A stretch of DNA of 64,000 nucleotides from Halorubrum sp. GN11_10-6_MGM (GTDB lineage Archaea > Halobacteriota > Halobacteria > Halobacteriales > Haloferacaceae): NCBI RefSeq assembly GCF_005435165.1, contig NZ_SGUC01000009.1, positions 1-64,000 on the forward strand, given 5' to 3'. Positions 53,077 to 62,250 of this stretch are shown piece by piece; position 1 is the first letter of the stretch, and every line of letters starts with the position of its first letter. Position numbers and translations under genes: made by a program. The notes under the pieces are model-generated. The model was given only the letters and a program-made list of their open reading frames with translations. It ran no database searches and was not told the DNA's origin.

Positions 53077-54135
53077 ATGGACGGCGCCGAATCGGAGCCG
53101 ATCAAGCGCGCCCTCGACGCGGCGTTTCCGGACCGAACAGTCGATCGACTGACCGGCGTCGGCCCCTCCTGGAACGGCGCCAACGAGACGGTCGGCGTGG
53201 TCTTCGCCGACGGTGACCGGGCGTTCCTCAAGATCGCGCTCGCGGACGAGAGCCATCGGCTCCGCCGTGAGCGCGCCGTGCTTCGGTACGTTCGAGCGCA
53301 CGGCCCGCTGTCGGTCCCCGAGGTCCTCGCGGCCGACCCCGGGGGTGACCCCTCGTACCTCGCGACGGCGCCGGCGCCGGGTCGCGGTCTCCTCGGAGCC
53401 TACGAGGCGGCGAGCGACGGGGTGCGCGAACGCCTGCTCCGACGCGTCGGGAGCGCACTCGCCGCGCTCCACGCCGATCGCTTCGAGAGCCACGGGGAGA
53501 TTGTCGGCGCCGGAACCGTGACCGGAACGGCCGTAGCGGGGGGCACTACGGCCGGCGGCGAGGGGGCGCCGACCGGGCTCTCGATCGAGTCCGCACCGTG
53601 GTCGGACGTGCTGCTCGCGACGATCGAGCGGACCCGGGAGATCGGCACCTCCGAGCGGCTCGCGGACCACTACGACGCCGTGATCGACTGCGTTCGAGAC
53701 AACCGAGGGCTGCTCGACGACGCGCCGGCGGCGCTGCTTCACGGCGACGTCACCAAGCCGAACCTCTTCGTGACGACCGCGGAAGGGGCTCCGGCGGCGG
53801 CAGCTTCCGGCGAGGCCGGGGTCGCGGCGATCGACTGGGAGCTCTCCCACGTCGGCGACCCGGCGCGGGACCTCGTCCGCGCGGAGGACCAGCTGCTCAA
53901 CAGCTTCGACTCGACCGGGCCGGAGCGGTTCGCCGCGGCGCTCCGGGCCGGCTACCGCGATCGCGCCGGCGGGCTCCCGGAGGGGTTCGAGCGCCGCCGC
54001 CCGGTGTACGAGGTCGTTAGAATGCTCGGGCGCTCGGGGTTCGTCGATCAGTGGACGACGTACCTCGACGAGCCGATCGACTCGCTCGTCGAGCGCGCCG
54101 ACGCGGAGCTACGGGCGCGGCTCGACGCGGTCTGA
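53077..54135 (+). CDS. APH/fructosamine-kinase family phosphotransferase
   Basis: A 352-residue kinase of the aminoglycoside-phosphotransferase superfamily. It has a nucleotide-binding N-lobe (FADGDRAFLKIAL with Lys), the catalytic HGDVTKPNLF (His222, Asp224) and the metal-binding DWE (Asp253, Glu255). An Ala/Gly-rich low-complexity insert (about 150-170) is seen. Relatives phosphorylate ketosamines, choline or antibiotics; substrate cannot be told. It diverges from the 737-residue gene, whose product may act with it. Confidence 0.82.
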   Translation: MDGAESEPIKRALDAAFPDRTVDRLTGVGPSWNGANETVGVVFADGDRAFLKIALADESHRLRRERAVLRYVRAHGPLSVPEVLAADPGGDPSYLATAPAPGRGLLGAYEAASDGVRERLLRRVGSALAALHADRFESHGEIVGAGTVTGTAVAGGTTAGGEGAPTGLSIESAPWSDVLLATIERTREIGTSERLADHYDAVIDCVRDNRGLLDDAPAALLHGDVTKPNLFVTTAEGAPAAAASGEAGVAAIDWELSHVGDPARDLVRAEDQLLNSFDSTGPERFAAALRAGYRDRAGGLPEGFERRRPVYEVVRMLGRSGFVDQWTTYLDEPIDSLVERADAELRARLDAV

Positions 54136-54161
54136 CCGCCAGACGCGGGGCGGGTCGCTCG

Positions 54162-54959
54162 TCAGCGGTTCCACGCCGCGTCGTCGGGGTCGATCTGGCG
54201 CTCTCCGGGGTCGAGCGAGTCGATCGCGTCGAGGTCGGCGTCGGGGAGGTCGAGGTCGACCGCGCGCAGGTTCTCGCGGACGTGGTCGCCGCGCGCCTTC
54301 GGGATGGGCACGACGCCGCGGTCGAGCGCCCACGTGAGCGCGACGACCGCTGGCGAGCAGTCGTTTCGGTCGGCGATCTCGTCGATCGCCGGATCGTCGA
54401 GAATCTCGCCGCGGCCGAGCGGCGAGTAGCCGACGAGCCGGTGGTCGAACTCGGCGGCGAGGGCGCGCAGTTCCGGCTGTCGGAACCGCGGGTGACACTC
54501 CACCTGATGGGCCGCGATCGGCGCGTCGAGTATCTCTCGGGCCTCCCGCAGCAGGTCGGGGGTGAAGTTCGAGACGCCGACGTGGTCGGTCACCCCGGCG
54601 TCGCGGAGGTCGTCGAAGGCGGGCAGCGTCGTCTCGGGATCGTACGCTCGGATCGGCCAGTGGACGTACAGGAGGTCGACGCGGTCGAGTCCGAGTCGGT
54701 CGAGACTCTCGCGGGCGGTCTCGCGTACGTCCTCGGGCGCGAGGTTCTCGGGGTGGACCTTCGTGGCGACGACCACGTCGTCGCGGTCGACGTCGCTCGC
54801 GGCGATCCCCTCGCCGACGGCGGCCTCGTTGTCGTACATCTGCGCGGTGTCGACGTGGCGGTAGCCCGCGTCCAGCGCCGCGGCGACGGTGTCGGTACAG
54901 GTCGTGGGGTCGTCGAGCCCGGAGGTACCGAGCCCGATCGACAGGTCCAGCGGTGGCAC
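54162..54959 (-). CDS. Aldo/keto reductase
   Basis: A 265-residue NADPH-dependent (beta/alpha)8 reductase. The catalytic tetrad Asp37 (DTA), Tyr42, Lys67 and His100 is complete (HVDTAQMYDNE, ATKVH, LLYVHWP). Later features are GVSNFTPDLLREA, HQVECHPRFRQPEL and PIPKARGDHVRENL. It starts with GTG at 54959; the longer upstream frame is an unrelated shadow. Related to 2,5-diketogluconate reductases. Substrate unknown. Confidence 0.88.
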   Translation of the reverse strand: MPPLDLSIGLGTSGLDDPTTCTDTVAAALDAGYRHVDTAQMYDNEAAVGEGIAASDVDRDDVVVATKVHPENLAPEDVRETARESLDRLGLDRVDLLYVHWPIRAYDPETTLPAFDDLRDAGVTDHVGVSNFTPDLLREAREILDAPIAAHQVECHPRFRQPELRALAAEFDHRLVGYSPLGRGEILDDPAIDEIADRNDCSPAVVALTWALDRGVVPIPKARGDHVRENLRAVDLDLPDADLDAIDSLDPGERQIDPDDAAWNR

Positions 54960-55070
54960 GGACGCCGGTTTCGGCCGCGGGGGCAAAAAGGCGCGCGAGC
55001 CGGCACGCAGCGATCCGGCGACACCGTGCGTCCCCCCACGCTTACTCCGTCGCGTCCGTAGGGTCGCTCG

Positions 55071-55982
55071 ATGGCGACCGGCCCCGCGCTCCCCTTGGCC
55101 CCGGAACCGATCCCGCTGGGCGCGCTCTCCGATCCGATCCTCGTCGACCCCGCGCCGCGGCTGCTCGGGGCGGTCGTCGAGGCGTACCGCGAGGCCGCCC
55201 CTGAGTTCGTCGCCCCGAGCGTCGCCGATCTGGCGGGAGCGGCGGACGGAGACCGCGGTCCGGACCCCTCGGGCCTCCCGACGCTGAGGGTGCTCGCGGG
55301 CGAGCGAGCGAGCGACGCCGCGACGGCCGGCTTCCGGGCGGCGAGCCGGCTCGCGGCGCTGCTCGACGCCGACCTCGTCGACCTCCGGACCCTCGACGTG
55401 CCGCAGCCGAACCCGGTGCTGGCCGGCGAGGAGACGGGATTCGCGCTGATCGAAGGGGTTGACGGCGGCGAGGGCGAACGCGACGGTGCGAGACCGACGA
55501 GGCGGTGGCACCGCGTCGGCGCCGACGCCTCGCTCCGCGAGCGGTACGCCTCGACGTTCGCGGACGCCGAGCGGTACCGGCTCCGGACGCCCAGTCGGCG
55601 ACGAGCGTACGAGGGGTTCGCGGCGCGGTGCGACGAGGCGGTCGCCGCCGCGGTGCTCCGCGCGCTCGACGCCGAGGTCGACGCCGATTCGCCCGGCGTC
55701 GGTCCCGAGCCCGAAGCGACGCGGGTCCGCGCCTACGCGGTCGGCGCCCGCGAGGGCGTCTCCGACCACGCGCTCCGCCGGGCCTGTGAGGACGCGGGAC
55801 TCGGCAGCCCGTCGACGTTCACGCGGATAAAGCGACTCCTCCGCGAGGCCGACCTGATCGAGACGGTGTCCGAGCCGCAGCCGGTCGGTCGGCCGCGGGA
55901 GCGGCTCGCGGCTCGCGGCGCGCTCGAATCAGCCGAGACGCCGGCGGAGACGGTCGCGGCAGTTCGCGGCGTGACGGAGTGA
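55071..55982 (+). CDS. TbsP-like haloarchaeal transcription regulator
   Basis: A 303-residue soluble protein with an N-terminal alpha/beta region (TLRVLAGERASDAATAGFRAASRLAALLDADLVDLRTL), a helical middle and a C-terminal winged HTH (about 235-285) with LRRACEDAGLGSPSTFTRIKRLLREADLIETVSEPQPVGRPRERL. This layout and the GRPRxRL ending match haloarchaeal DUF5821/TbsP proteins, known to work with TrmB in gluconeogenesis control. That family link is from memory, so the function is tentative. It is bounded by aldo/keto reductase and an ALDH gene. Confidence 0.55.
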   Translation: MATGPALPLAPEPIPLGALSDPILVDPAPRLLGAVVEAYREAAPEFVAPSVADLAGAADGDRGPDPSGLPTLRVLAGERASDAATAGFRAASRLAALLDADLVDLRTLDVPQPNPVLAGEETGFALIEGVDGGEGERDGARPTRRWHRVGADASLRERYASTFADAERYRLRTPSRRRAYEGFAARCDEAVAAAVLRALDAEVDADSPGVGPEPEATRVRAYAVGAREGVSDHALRRACEDAGLGSPSTFTRIKRLLREADLIETVSEPQPVGRPRERLAARGALESAETPAETVAAVRGVTE

Positions 55983-56018
55983 AACGCGCCGGAGCGTCCG
56001 GGGCCTCGGGACCGATCT

Positions 56019-57539
56019 TCAGTCGTCCTTCGTCTTGATGTCCGCGGAGAGCCCCTGCGCCATCTCGATCTCCGTGGAGTTGTTCAGGGTCCACGCGGTG
56101 CGGTCGGTGACGGCCTCGATCGCCTCGCGGGCGGAGGGGTAGCCGTTGCCGGACTTCTTCACGCCGCCGAACGGGAGCTGGACCTCCGCGCCGATACACG
56201 GGAGGTTCCCGTACGCGAGCCCCACCTCGGCGCGGTCGCGGTAGTAGTTGATCTGGCGGTAGTCCTCGGAGATGACCGCACCGGCGAGGCCGTACGCGGT
56301 GTCGTTCTGGATCTCGACCGCGCGCTCGATGTCACCGTCGTACTCCAAGAGCGCGACGTGAGGGCCGAACACCTCCTCGTGGGTACACCGGAGGTCGGCG
56401 TCCGGGTCCGCCTCGTAGACGAACGGGCCGACCCAGTGACCGTCCTCGTGGCCGTCCGGGATCTCCTCGGCGTCGAGCTCGGTCCGGTCGACGAGGACGT
56501 TCACGCCCTCCTCGCGCGCGAGCTCGTTGTACTCGGTGACCTTCTCGACGTGCTCCGGTTCGATGAGCGGCCCCATGAACGTGTCCTCGTCCAGCGGGTC
56601 GCCGACCGCGACCGACTCCGCGACCTCGACGAACCGCTCTTTGAACTCGTCGTACACGTCGGTGTGGACGATCAGGCGCTCCGAGGAGACGCAGCGCTGC
56701 CCGGTCGTCTTGAACGAGGACATCACCGCGGAGTGGACCGCGATGTCGAGGTCCGCCTTCTCCGTGACCACGATCGCGTTCTTCCCGCCCATCTCGCAGG
56801 CCGCACGCTTGCCGGGGACGCCGCCGAGCTTGTCCTGGATGTGGTGACCGACCTCGGCAGAGCCGGTGAAAAGCACCGTCGAGACGTCGTCGTTCTCGAC
56901 GATCGCGTTGCCGGCGTCGCCGAACCCCTGAACCATGTTGAACACGCCGTCGGGGATGCCGGCGTCGTCGAACATCTCCGCGACGATCTGCGCGCACCAC
57001 GGGGTCTGCTCGGCGGGCTTGAACACGACGGGGTTCCCCTCGACCAGCGCGATGGCCATGTGCCAGTAGGGGATCGCGACCGGGAAGTTCCACGGCGTGA
57101 TACAGCCGGTGACGCCGCGGGGCTTCCGGCGCATGTACGCGTCCTTCGAGGGGATCTCGGAGGGGACGATGTCGCCCTTCGGGTGTCGGGCGTCGCCCGC
57201 GGCCCACTCGACCATGTGCGCGGCCTCGACCACGTCGGCTTTCCCTTCCGATATCTCCTTGCCGCACTCCTTCGAGACGACCTCCCCGAGCTCGTCCGTG
57301 CGCTCGCGGAGCTCGTGATACACGTCCCAGAGGTACTCCGCGCGCTGGACCCGCGAGAGCTCGCGCCACTCCTCGAACGCCGCGGACGCGGCGTCGACCG
57401 CGCGGTCGACGTCGTCGGGCGTCGCGCGCCGGAACTCGCCGAGGGACTCGCCGGTCGCGGGGTTCTCGCTCTCGAACGTCTCGGAGCCGTCGCCGTCGAC
57501 CCACTCGCCGTCGATGTAGTGCTGGTAGGGCTGCGCCAT
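56019..57539 (-). CDS. NAD(P)-dependent aldehyde dehydrogenase
   Basis: A 506-residue ALDH-superfamily enzyme oxidising an aldehyde to the acid. The oxyanion/activating Glu249 (CEMGGKN) and catalytic Cys283 (TTGQRCVSSE) are intact. The NAD-binding PWNFP and FTGSAEVG motifs are present. The aspartate/Gly-rich end (FGGVKKSGNGYPSAREAIEAVT) resembles alpha-ketoglutaric semialdehyde or aminoadipic semialdehyde-type enzymes. A minus-strand TATA (actttttacc, about 57562-57571) gives a leaderless start. Confidence 0.88.
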   Translation of the reverse strand: MAQPYQHYIDGEWVDGDGSETFESENPATGESLGEFRRATPDDVDRAVDAASAAFEEWRELSRVQRAEYLWDVYHELRERTDELGEVVSKECGKEISEGKADVVEAAHMVEWAAGDARHPKGDIVPSEIPSKDAYMRRKPRGVTGCITPWNFPVAIPYWHMAIALVEGNPVVFKPAEQTPWCAQIVAEMFDDAGIPDGVFNMVQGFGDAGNAIVENDDVSTVLFTGSAEVGHHIQDKLGGVPGKRAACEMGGKNAIVVTEKADLDIAVHSAVMSSFKTTGQRCVSSERLIVHTDVYDEFKERFVEVAESVAVGDPLDEDTFMGPLIEPEHVEKVTEYNELAREEGVNVLVDRTELDAEEIPDGHEDGHWVGPFVYEADPDADLRCTHEEVFGPHVALLEYDGDIERAVEIQNDTAYGLAGAVISEDYRQINYYRDRAEVGLAYGNLPCIGAEVQLPFGGVKKSGNGYPSAREAIEAVTDRTAWTLNNSTEIEMAQGLSADIKTKDD

Positions 57540-57610
57540 GGACGCAATATTTGCGGGTCTCGGTAAAAAGTCACCTCTCCGTCGGCGCCGAGCCCGCCGA
57601 CGGGCCGCGA

Positions 57611-58444
57611 CTATTCCCCGCGCGGCTCGCCGTCGGACCGGCGCCCGCCGTCGGCGCGCTTCTCGAGCTCGCCGGTCAGCTCCGCGGCGTCGAAGTCGTG
57701 GTCCGGCCGGATCGCGACGAAGTCGAGGAACCGACGCGCCGCGAGGAGCTCCTCGGTCGAGTAGGCCGTGAGCGCGGCGTCGACGGCGTCGGCCGCGCCG
57801 ATCAGCGGCTCCAGGGCCGCGAGCGCGCTCGCGAGGTCGTAGGCGTGGGCCGCCTCGCGGCCGTCCTCGCTCACGCGGGTCGCGTCGATGACGTACAGCT
57901 CGCCGTCGGCGACGAGAACGTTCTCGGCCCGGAGGTCGCCGTGGGCGAGCCCCGCGTCGTGAACCGTCCGCAGGGTCGCGAACAGGTCGGGCGCGAAGCC
58001 GGCGACCGTCTCGGCGTCGAGTTCGCCGAGGGTCCGGAACTCGGGGAGGTACTCCAACACGAGGACGCCGAGGTCGCCGACCTCGAACGCCTCGATCGGC
58101 TCGGGCGCGTTGACGCCGAGCTCGCGGACCCGACGGGTCGCCTCCAGCTCGTGGCGCGCCATCTCGTACGGGGTCTCGTGGCGCTCGAAGAAGCCCTCGG
58201 TCCCGGCCGAGAACGCGCCGAGGTTCCGCCCCGTAGTGAACAGCGCGTGAACGAGCGTGTTCTGCCGGGTGATCACCTTCACGAAGAGGTCGTCGTCCAC
58301 GACCATCGGCGTCGACAGCCAGTTGTCGGCGTCGAGGAACCGCACGCCGACCTCGTCGCGGTCGTACCGGTCCGCCAGCTCGCGGACGACCCGCTCGACG
58401 TCGGGCCAGTCGACGCGACCGCGGACGAGGTCGCGGAACTCCAT
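57611..58444 (-). CDS. RIO/Bud32-like protein kinase
   Basis: A 277-residue kinase. The catalytic segment is LAHGDLRAENVLV (about 168-180), and the metal-binding IDATR stands in place of DFG/DxD near 190. The N-lobe has VDDDLFVKVITR with the ATP-binding Lys. The family resembles RIO-type or archaeal lipopolysaccharide-kinase-like proteins without an attached HTH. Target unknown. It precedes the acyl-CoA dehydrogenase gene divergently, with separate promoters. Confidence 0.75.
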   Translation of the reverse strand: MEFRDLVRGRVDWPDVERVVRELADRYDRDEVGVRFLDADNWLSTPMVVDDDLFVKVITRQNTLVHALFTTGRNLGAFSAGTEGFFERHETPYEMARHELEATRRVRELGVNAPEPIEAFEVGDLGVLVLEYLPEFRTLGELDAETVAGFAPDLFATLRTVHDAGLAHGDLRAENVLVADGELYVIDATRVSEDGREAAHAYDLASALAALEPLIGAADAVDAALTAYSTEELLAARRFLDFVAIRPDHDFDAAELTGELEKRADGGRRSDGEPRGE

Positions 58445-58558
58445 ACCGGCGGGACGCGGCGACGCCTGATAAGTCGTCGGCTCGCGGCCGCCGCCGCCGA
58501 GGACACGTCTGTCACGGTCGTTCGCATCGTTTATGCCCGCGGGTCGCAATTCTTGCCC

Positions 58559-59707
58559 ATGGACTTCGAGGTACCCGCCGAACACCGGATGATACGCGAC
58601 ACCGTCCGGGAGTTCTGCGAGGAGGAGATCGCGCCGGTCGCGCAGGAGATCGAGGACGAACACCGATTCCCCGAGGAGGTGTTCGACGCCCTCGCGGAGC
58701 TCGACATGATGGGGGTCCCGGTCTCCGAGGAGTACGGCGGCCTCGGCGGTGACCAGCTGATGTACGCCCTGGTCACGGAGGAGCTCGGGCGCGTCTCCGG
58801 CGGGATCGGGCTGTCGTACGCCGCCCACACCTCGCTGGGCGCGAAGCCGATCGAGCTGTTCGGCACCGACGAGCAGAAGGCGGAGTGGCTCCGTCCGCTG
58901 GCGGAAGGCGAGGGGCTCGGCGCGTGGGCGCTCACGGAGCCGGGCAGCGGCTCCGACGCCTCCGACATGGACACGACCGCCGAGTACGACGCCGACGCCG
59001 GCGAGTACGTGCTGAACGGCACCAAACAGTTCATCACGAACGCGAACGTCGCGAACTCGATACTCGTGAAGGCCGTGACGGACCCCGAGGCCGGCTACGA
59101 CGGGATCTCGACGTTCATCGTCGACCCCGACGCCGACGACGGGTTCGAGGTGACGACCGTCTGGGACAAGATGGGCCTCAACAGCTCGCCGACCTGCGAG
59201 ATCAGCTTCGACGACGTGCGGGTCCCGGAAGACCGGCTGCTCGGCGAGGAGGGCGAGGGATGGAAACAGACTATGAAGACGCTCGACGGGGGACGCATCT
59301 CGATCGCCGCGCTCTCCGTGGGGCTTGCGCAGGGCGCCTACGAGGCCGCGAAGGAGTACTCCGGCGAGCGCGAGCAGTTCGGGAAGCCGATCGCGAAGTT
59401 CGACGCGGTCCGCGACAAGGTGGTCCACATGCACCGACAGATCGAGCGCGCCCGACTGTTGACCCACCGGGCGGCCTCGAAGTACGACGCCGGCGAGTCG
59501 GTCACCAGGGAGTCGGCGCTCGCGAAGCTCGACGCCAGCGAGGCGGCCCGCGAGGTCGCCGAGGAAGCGGTCCAGACGCTCGGGGGCTACGGCTACACCA
59601 CCGACTTCGCGCCCCAGCGCTTCTATCGCGACGCGAAGCTCATGGAGATCGGCGAGGGGACCAGCGAGATCCAACACGTCGTCATCGGGCGCGAACTCGG
59701 ACTCTGA
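58559..59707 (+). CDS. Acyl-CoA dehydrogenase
   Basis: FAD-dependent alpha,beta-oxidation of acyl-CoA in fatty-acid or branched-chain catabolism. The 382-residue protein has [24 protein letters not shown] (FAD/substrate signature 1), [17 protein letters not shown], and signature 2 [22 protein letters not shown]. The catalytic base corresponds to Glu366 in GEGTSEIQ. The chain-length preference is unknown; similarity is to short/medium-chain types. TATA-like cgtttatgcc (58526-58535) is about 28 nt upstream. Confidence 0.9.
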   Translation: MDFEVPAEHRMIRDTVREFCEEEIAPVAQEIEDEHRFPEEVFDALAELDMMGVPVSEEYGGLGGDQLMYALVTEELGRVSGGIGLSYAAHTSLGAKPIELFGTDEQKAEWLRPLAEGEGLGAWALTEPGSGSDASDMDTTAEYDADAGEYVLNGTKQFITNANVANSILVKAVTDPEAGYDGISTFIVDPDADDGFEVTTVWDKMGLNSSPTCEISFDDVRVPEDRLLGEEGEGWKQTMKTLDGGRISIAALSVGLAQGAYEAAKEYSGEREQFGKPIAKFDAVRDKVVHMHRQIERARLLTHRAASKYDAGESVTRESALAKLDASEAAREVAEEAVQTLGGYGYTTDFAPQRFYRDAKLMEIGEGTSEIQHVVIGRELGL

Positions 59708-59737
59708 CCGGCTGTTTCGCCTTCTCGATCCCCGAAC

Positions 59738-60328
59738 TCAGGGGAACTCGATCAGGTCGTCGTCGACGGCGCGCAGGCTCTCGGCGAGCCGCGACCCCTC
59801 CGGCACCGCACGGCGGAACGGCTCGGAGCCGAACTCGACGTCCCCGTTGACGGAGACGAGCCCGAGGTCGGCCGGATCGCCGTCGAGTCCCGTCAGGAAC
59901 GCGACCGTCCGAACGGCGGGCACGTCGCCCGCCCGCGCGTCGGGATCGACGGAGCCGTAGAGGGTGCGGTTAACGGCGACATGGTGGACGCAGGTCGGCG
60001 TCGGCGCGAAACACAGCAGGTAGCGGGCGCCCGGCTCGGTGCGACCGAGCTTGGGGCGGAGCGCGTGGCGCTCGTCGGCGTGGAAGTACCGCTCCATCCG
60101 ACGGTACTGTCTGAGAACCTCGTTCGCGCCGGTAGCGCGGCGGACGGCGGCGTCGGACTTGAGCTCGATCACGCGGTCGACGGCCTCGGGCGTCCGCGTC
60201 CGGACGAACAGGTCGACGACCCCCCGTCGCCCGTCGGCGTCGTACGGCTCTTCGAGCCGGATCGCCGGCGACTCGGTCGTCGCCTCGTAGTGTTCGACGA
60301 GTCGGGTCGCCAGCGCGTCTTCGCGCAT
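59738..60328 (-). CDS. Possible PD-(D/E)XK nuclease-fold protein
   Basis: A 196-residue protein. The segment GVVDLFVRTRTPEAVDRVIELKSDA gives the D...ExK pattern of the PD-(D/E)XK fold (Asp39, Glu55, Lys57). The next helix (VLRQYRRMERYF) is as in nuclease folds. The last half (RYLLCFAPTP...AFLTGLDGDPAD) is less typical. No methylase, helicase or toxin neighbour. A restriction-like role cannot be claimed; it may be an inactive or repair-related nuclease. Confidence 0.5.
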   Translation of the reverse strand: MREDALATRLVEHYEATTESPAIRLEEPYDADGRRGVVDLFVRTRTPEAVDRVIELKSDAAVRRATGANEVLRQYRRMERYFHADERHALRPKLGRTEPGARYLLCFAPTPTCVHHVAVNRTLYGSVDPDARAGDVPAVRTVAFLTGLDGDPADLGLVSVNGDVEFGSEPFRRAVPEGSRLAESLRAVDDDLIEFP

Positions 60329-60474
60329 GGATCCCGGGAGGCGTCGGAGCGCGATAAACCCGCCCCTCGCGGTCCGGATCGGCGCGCGTCGAGCGGTCGG
60401 GTCACCCCCGGGCGCGTTCCCGCGAACCGAGAGACGTCACGGGGTTTGTAAGGCTGTAGCCCCTACGATCGGTG

Positions 60475-61008
60475 ATGTCTGATAACCTGTCCAGACGGCG
60501 GTATCTCGCCGGAACCGGAGCCGCGCTGACCATCGGAACGCTCGCCGGCTGTTCGGGCGGCGGCGACGGTGGGGACGGCGGAGACGGGTCGGACGGATCC
60601 GACGGTGGGGACGGGGGAGACGGCGGGTCCACCATCGAGGACGTCCCGAGCGCGATCGACGACTACCTCTCGGACGCTCGGCTGTACGAGGGGACGATGG
60701 TCGACGCCACGGGCCAAGACGAGGTGACCATCGAGGTCGGGGCCGGCGACATCGGGTACGCCTTCTCGCCGCCGGCGGTCCGCATCGACTCCAGCACGAC
60801 CGTCGTCTGGGAGTGGACCGGGGCGGGCGGCGCGCACAACGTCGCCTCCGTCGAGGACTCCGAGTCCGACTTCAACAGCGGGAACGCGGTCTCCGAGGAG
60901 GGGGCCACCTTCGAGCAGTCGTTCGACAACACGGGGATTCAGCTGTACCAGTGTACGCCCCATCAGGCGAACGGGATGCTCGGCGCGATTGAAGTCGTCG
61001 AGGCCTAG
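60475..61008 (+). CDS. Halocyanin with extended Gly/Asp linker
   Basis: A 177-residue lipoprotein cupredoxin. Tat motif SRRRYLAGTG, lipobox TLAGC (Cys26), then a GGDGGDGSDGSD linker. The copper ligands His121, Cys160, His163 and Met168 are conserved (YQCTPHQANGM). Compared with the halocyanin at 49520 it has a 37-residue longer N-terminus. ATG 60475 is chosen over GTG 60472, as a gtttgtaag TATA-like element (60443-60451) precedes by about 28 nt. Confidence 0.9.
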   Translation: MSDNLSRRRYLAGTGAALTIGTLAGCSGGGDGGDGGDGSDGSDGGDGGDGGSTIEDVPSAIDDYLSDARLYEGTMVDATGQDEVTIEVGAGDIGYAFSPPAVRIDSSTTVVWEWTGAGGAHNVASVEDSESDFNSGNAVSEEGATFEQSFDNTGIQLYQCTPHQANGMLGAIEVVEA

Positions 61009-61064
61009 ACACCCCACGGCGGGCCGTTCCGTCGCAACGTAGATTTTTCGAGCGCAGACGCAGC

Positions 61065-61583
61065 TCAAGAGAGGAACGACCAGCGAACGTCGACGAGCCG
61101 GTCGCGCTCGCTGGTGACAGTCGGCCGCGCGAGGTGGTCGTTGGCGTTGGCGCCGACCTCGGCGAGCCGCGACAGCGCCTCTTCGAGCGTGCGATCCGAG
61201 CGCTCCACGGCGGGGTCGCGCTCGTAGGGGGCGTCGATGGGGTTCGCTCGCGAGTTCGAGATCGCGATCGCGTCGGTGAGATCGCCGCCGATCGCGTGGG
61301 GCGGCTGGTGGAAGTGCCAGTCGGCGACCGTGAGGAACAGCCACACGTCGCCGTTGATGGCGTGATACTCGCCGGTGACCCGATCGGCGTCGTACGCGAC
61401 GACTCGCGAGAGGACGGCGGTCTTGAGCCGGTAGAGCGCGTCCTTTCGCGCAGAGCGGACGTTGCTCTCGGTGACGTCGCCGCGCTCGTAGGCCGCGGTG
61501 GCCTCGTCGGCGAACTGCTTCGCGACCTTGTTGACGACGTACAGCGATTCGAGCAGGTCGTCCGTCGGTTCGAGGGGAGTCAC
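61065..61583 (-). CDS. Conserved haloarchaeal protein, unknown function
   Basis: A 172-residue soluble protein, mostly helical, with the segments LYVVNKVAKQFADEATAAYERGD, VRSARKDALYRLKTAVLSRVVA and HAINGDVWLFLTVADWHFHQPPHAIGG. The His/Trp-rich WHFHQPPHA patch could bind metal or nucleotide. It starts at GTG 61583. No known domain; it looks like a haloarchaeal family. Confidence 0.6.
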   Translation of the reverse strand: MTPLEPTDDLLESLYVVNKVAKQFADEATAAYERGDVTESNVRSARKDALYRLKTAVLSRVVAYDADRVTGEYHAINGDVWLFLTVADWHFHQPPHAIGGDLTDAIAISNSRANPIDAPYERDPAVERSDRTLEEALSRLAEVGANANDHLARPTVTSERDRLVDVRWSFLS

Positions 61584-61757
61584 GGCGAATGTCGGTCGGG
61601 CTGCGACCAGCAGCAGGTCCGGCCGTCGCGCGGATAGGCGTTTCGGGCTCGCGGCGTCGGCCGTTCGAGACCGGCACCGTCGGCGCGCCGGACCGCGTCC
61701 GGGCGAGCGACCCCCGATGGTTAATTCTTTAAGCGCAGGGACGAAGTGAGGTGTAAG

Positions 61758-62033
61758 ATGGCGCACGACTCCGTGAAACTGTACTCGGCGATATACGTCG
61801 CCCTCCTCGTCGCGGCGACGTTGAACTTCGCGCTCTTCGAGACGTCGTTCGTCGAGTTCACGTACACACAGGCGATCGTCGGGACGCTGGTGATCGCGAC
61901 GGTCAAGACGCTGCTTATCGTCGCGTACTTCCAGCACCTCCGGTGGGAGAACCGCTCGCTGACCTACCTGATGGGGCTCGCGCTCGCCCTCACCATGCTG
62001 CTGATGGCGGCCGCGACGTACTCCATCTCGTAA
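61758..62033 (+). CDS. Cytochrome c oxidase subunit IV-like protein
   Basis: A 91-residue protein with three membrane segments (about 10-30, 40-62, 70-90), of the prokaryotic COX4/CyoD-like type. The motif VIATVKTLLIVAYFQHLRWENRSLTYL (Lys and His in the second helix) is typical. It is a small accessory subunit of a terminal oxidase; no other cox gene is in this window. TATA tctttaagcg (61728-61737) is about 26 nt before the ATG. Confidence 0.82.
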   Translation: MAHDSVKLYSAIYVALLVAATLNFALFETSFVEFTYTQAIVGTLVIATVKTLLIVAYFQHLRWENRSLTYLMGLALALTMLLMAAATYSIS

Positions 62034-62191
62034 CGCTCCCGCACTCTCAGGCCGGTTCTCTTCCCCGACGGGGCTCTCTTTCCGCGAAACTCCAGCCTCC
62101 CGCGAAGCTCCTCGCCTTCCTCGAAGCTCCCCGGCTCTCTCGACGTACCCGTGTCGTCCCAAGTCCCGGCGCCTATCCCCTGTCTGACGTA

Positions 62192-62226
62192 GTGTATAAT
62201 CAAGTGGTATTAGTTAGTTATAACAC
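62192..62226 (+). promoter_or_regulatory. Imperfect palindrome and promoter before tenA
   Basis: Arms GTGTATAA (62192-62199) and TTATAACAC (62218-62226) are inverted with a one-base difference, around an AT-rich spacer that also contains TATA-like sites. It is centred about 40 bases upstream of the tenA ATG at 62251. No TPP riboswitch consensus is visible, so control may be protein-based (for example ThiR). Confidence 0.4.
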
Positions 62227-62250
62227 GCGTCGCAACGTCGCCCCGATCCG

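Noticed and set aside
53017-53850. Extension of the 737-residue protein to 1015 codons
   Set aside because: It runs antisense through the APH kinase; GTG 53016 with a TATA site is the sensible start.
57611-59677. Long upstream extension of the RIO-like kinase frame
   Set aside because: Residues beyond 58444 are antisense to the acyl-CoA dehydrogenase and do not resemble kinase sequence.
62034-62250. TPP riboswitch upstream of tenA
   Set aside because: No CTGAGA or ACCTGA(A)-type core elements, and the leader looks too short.
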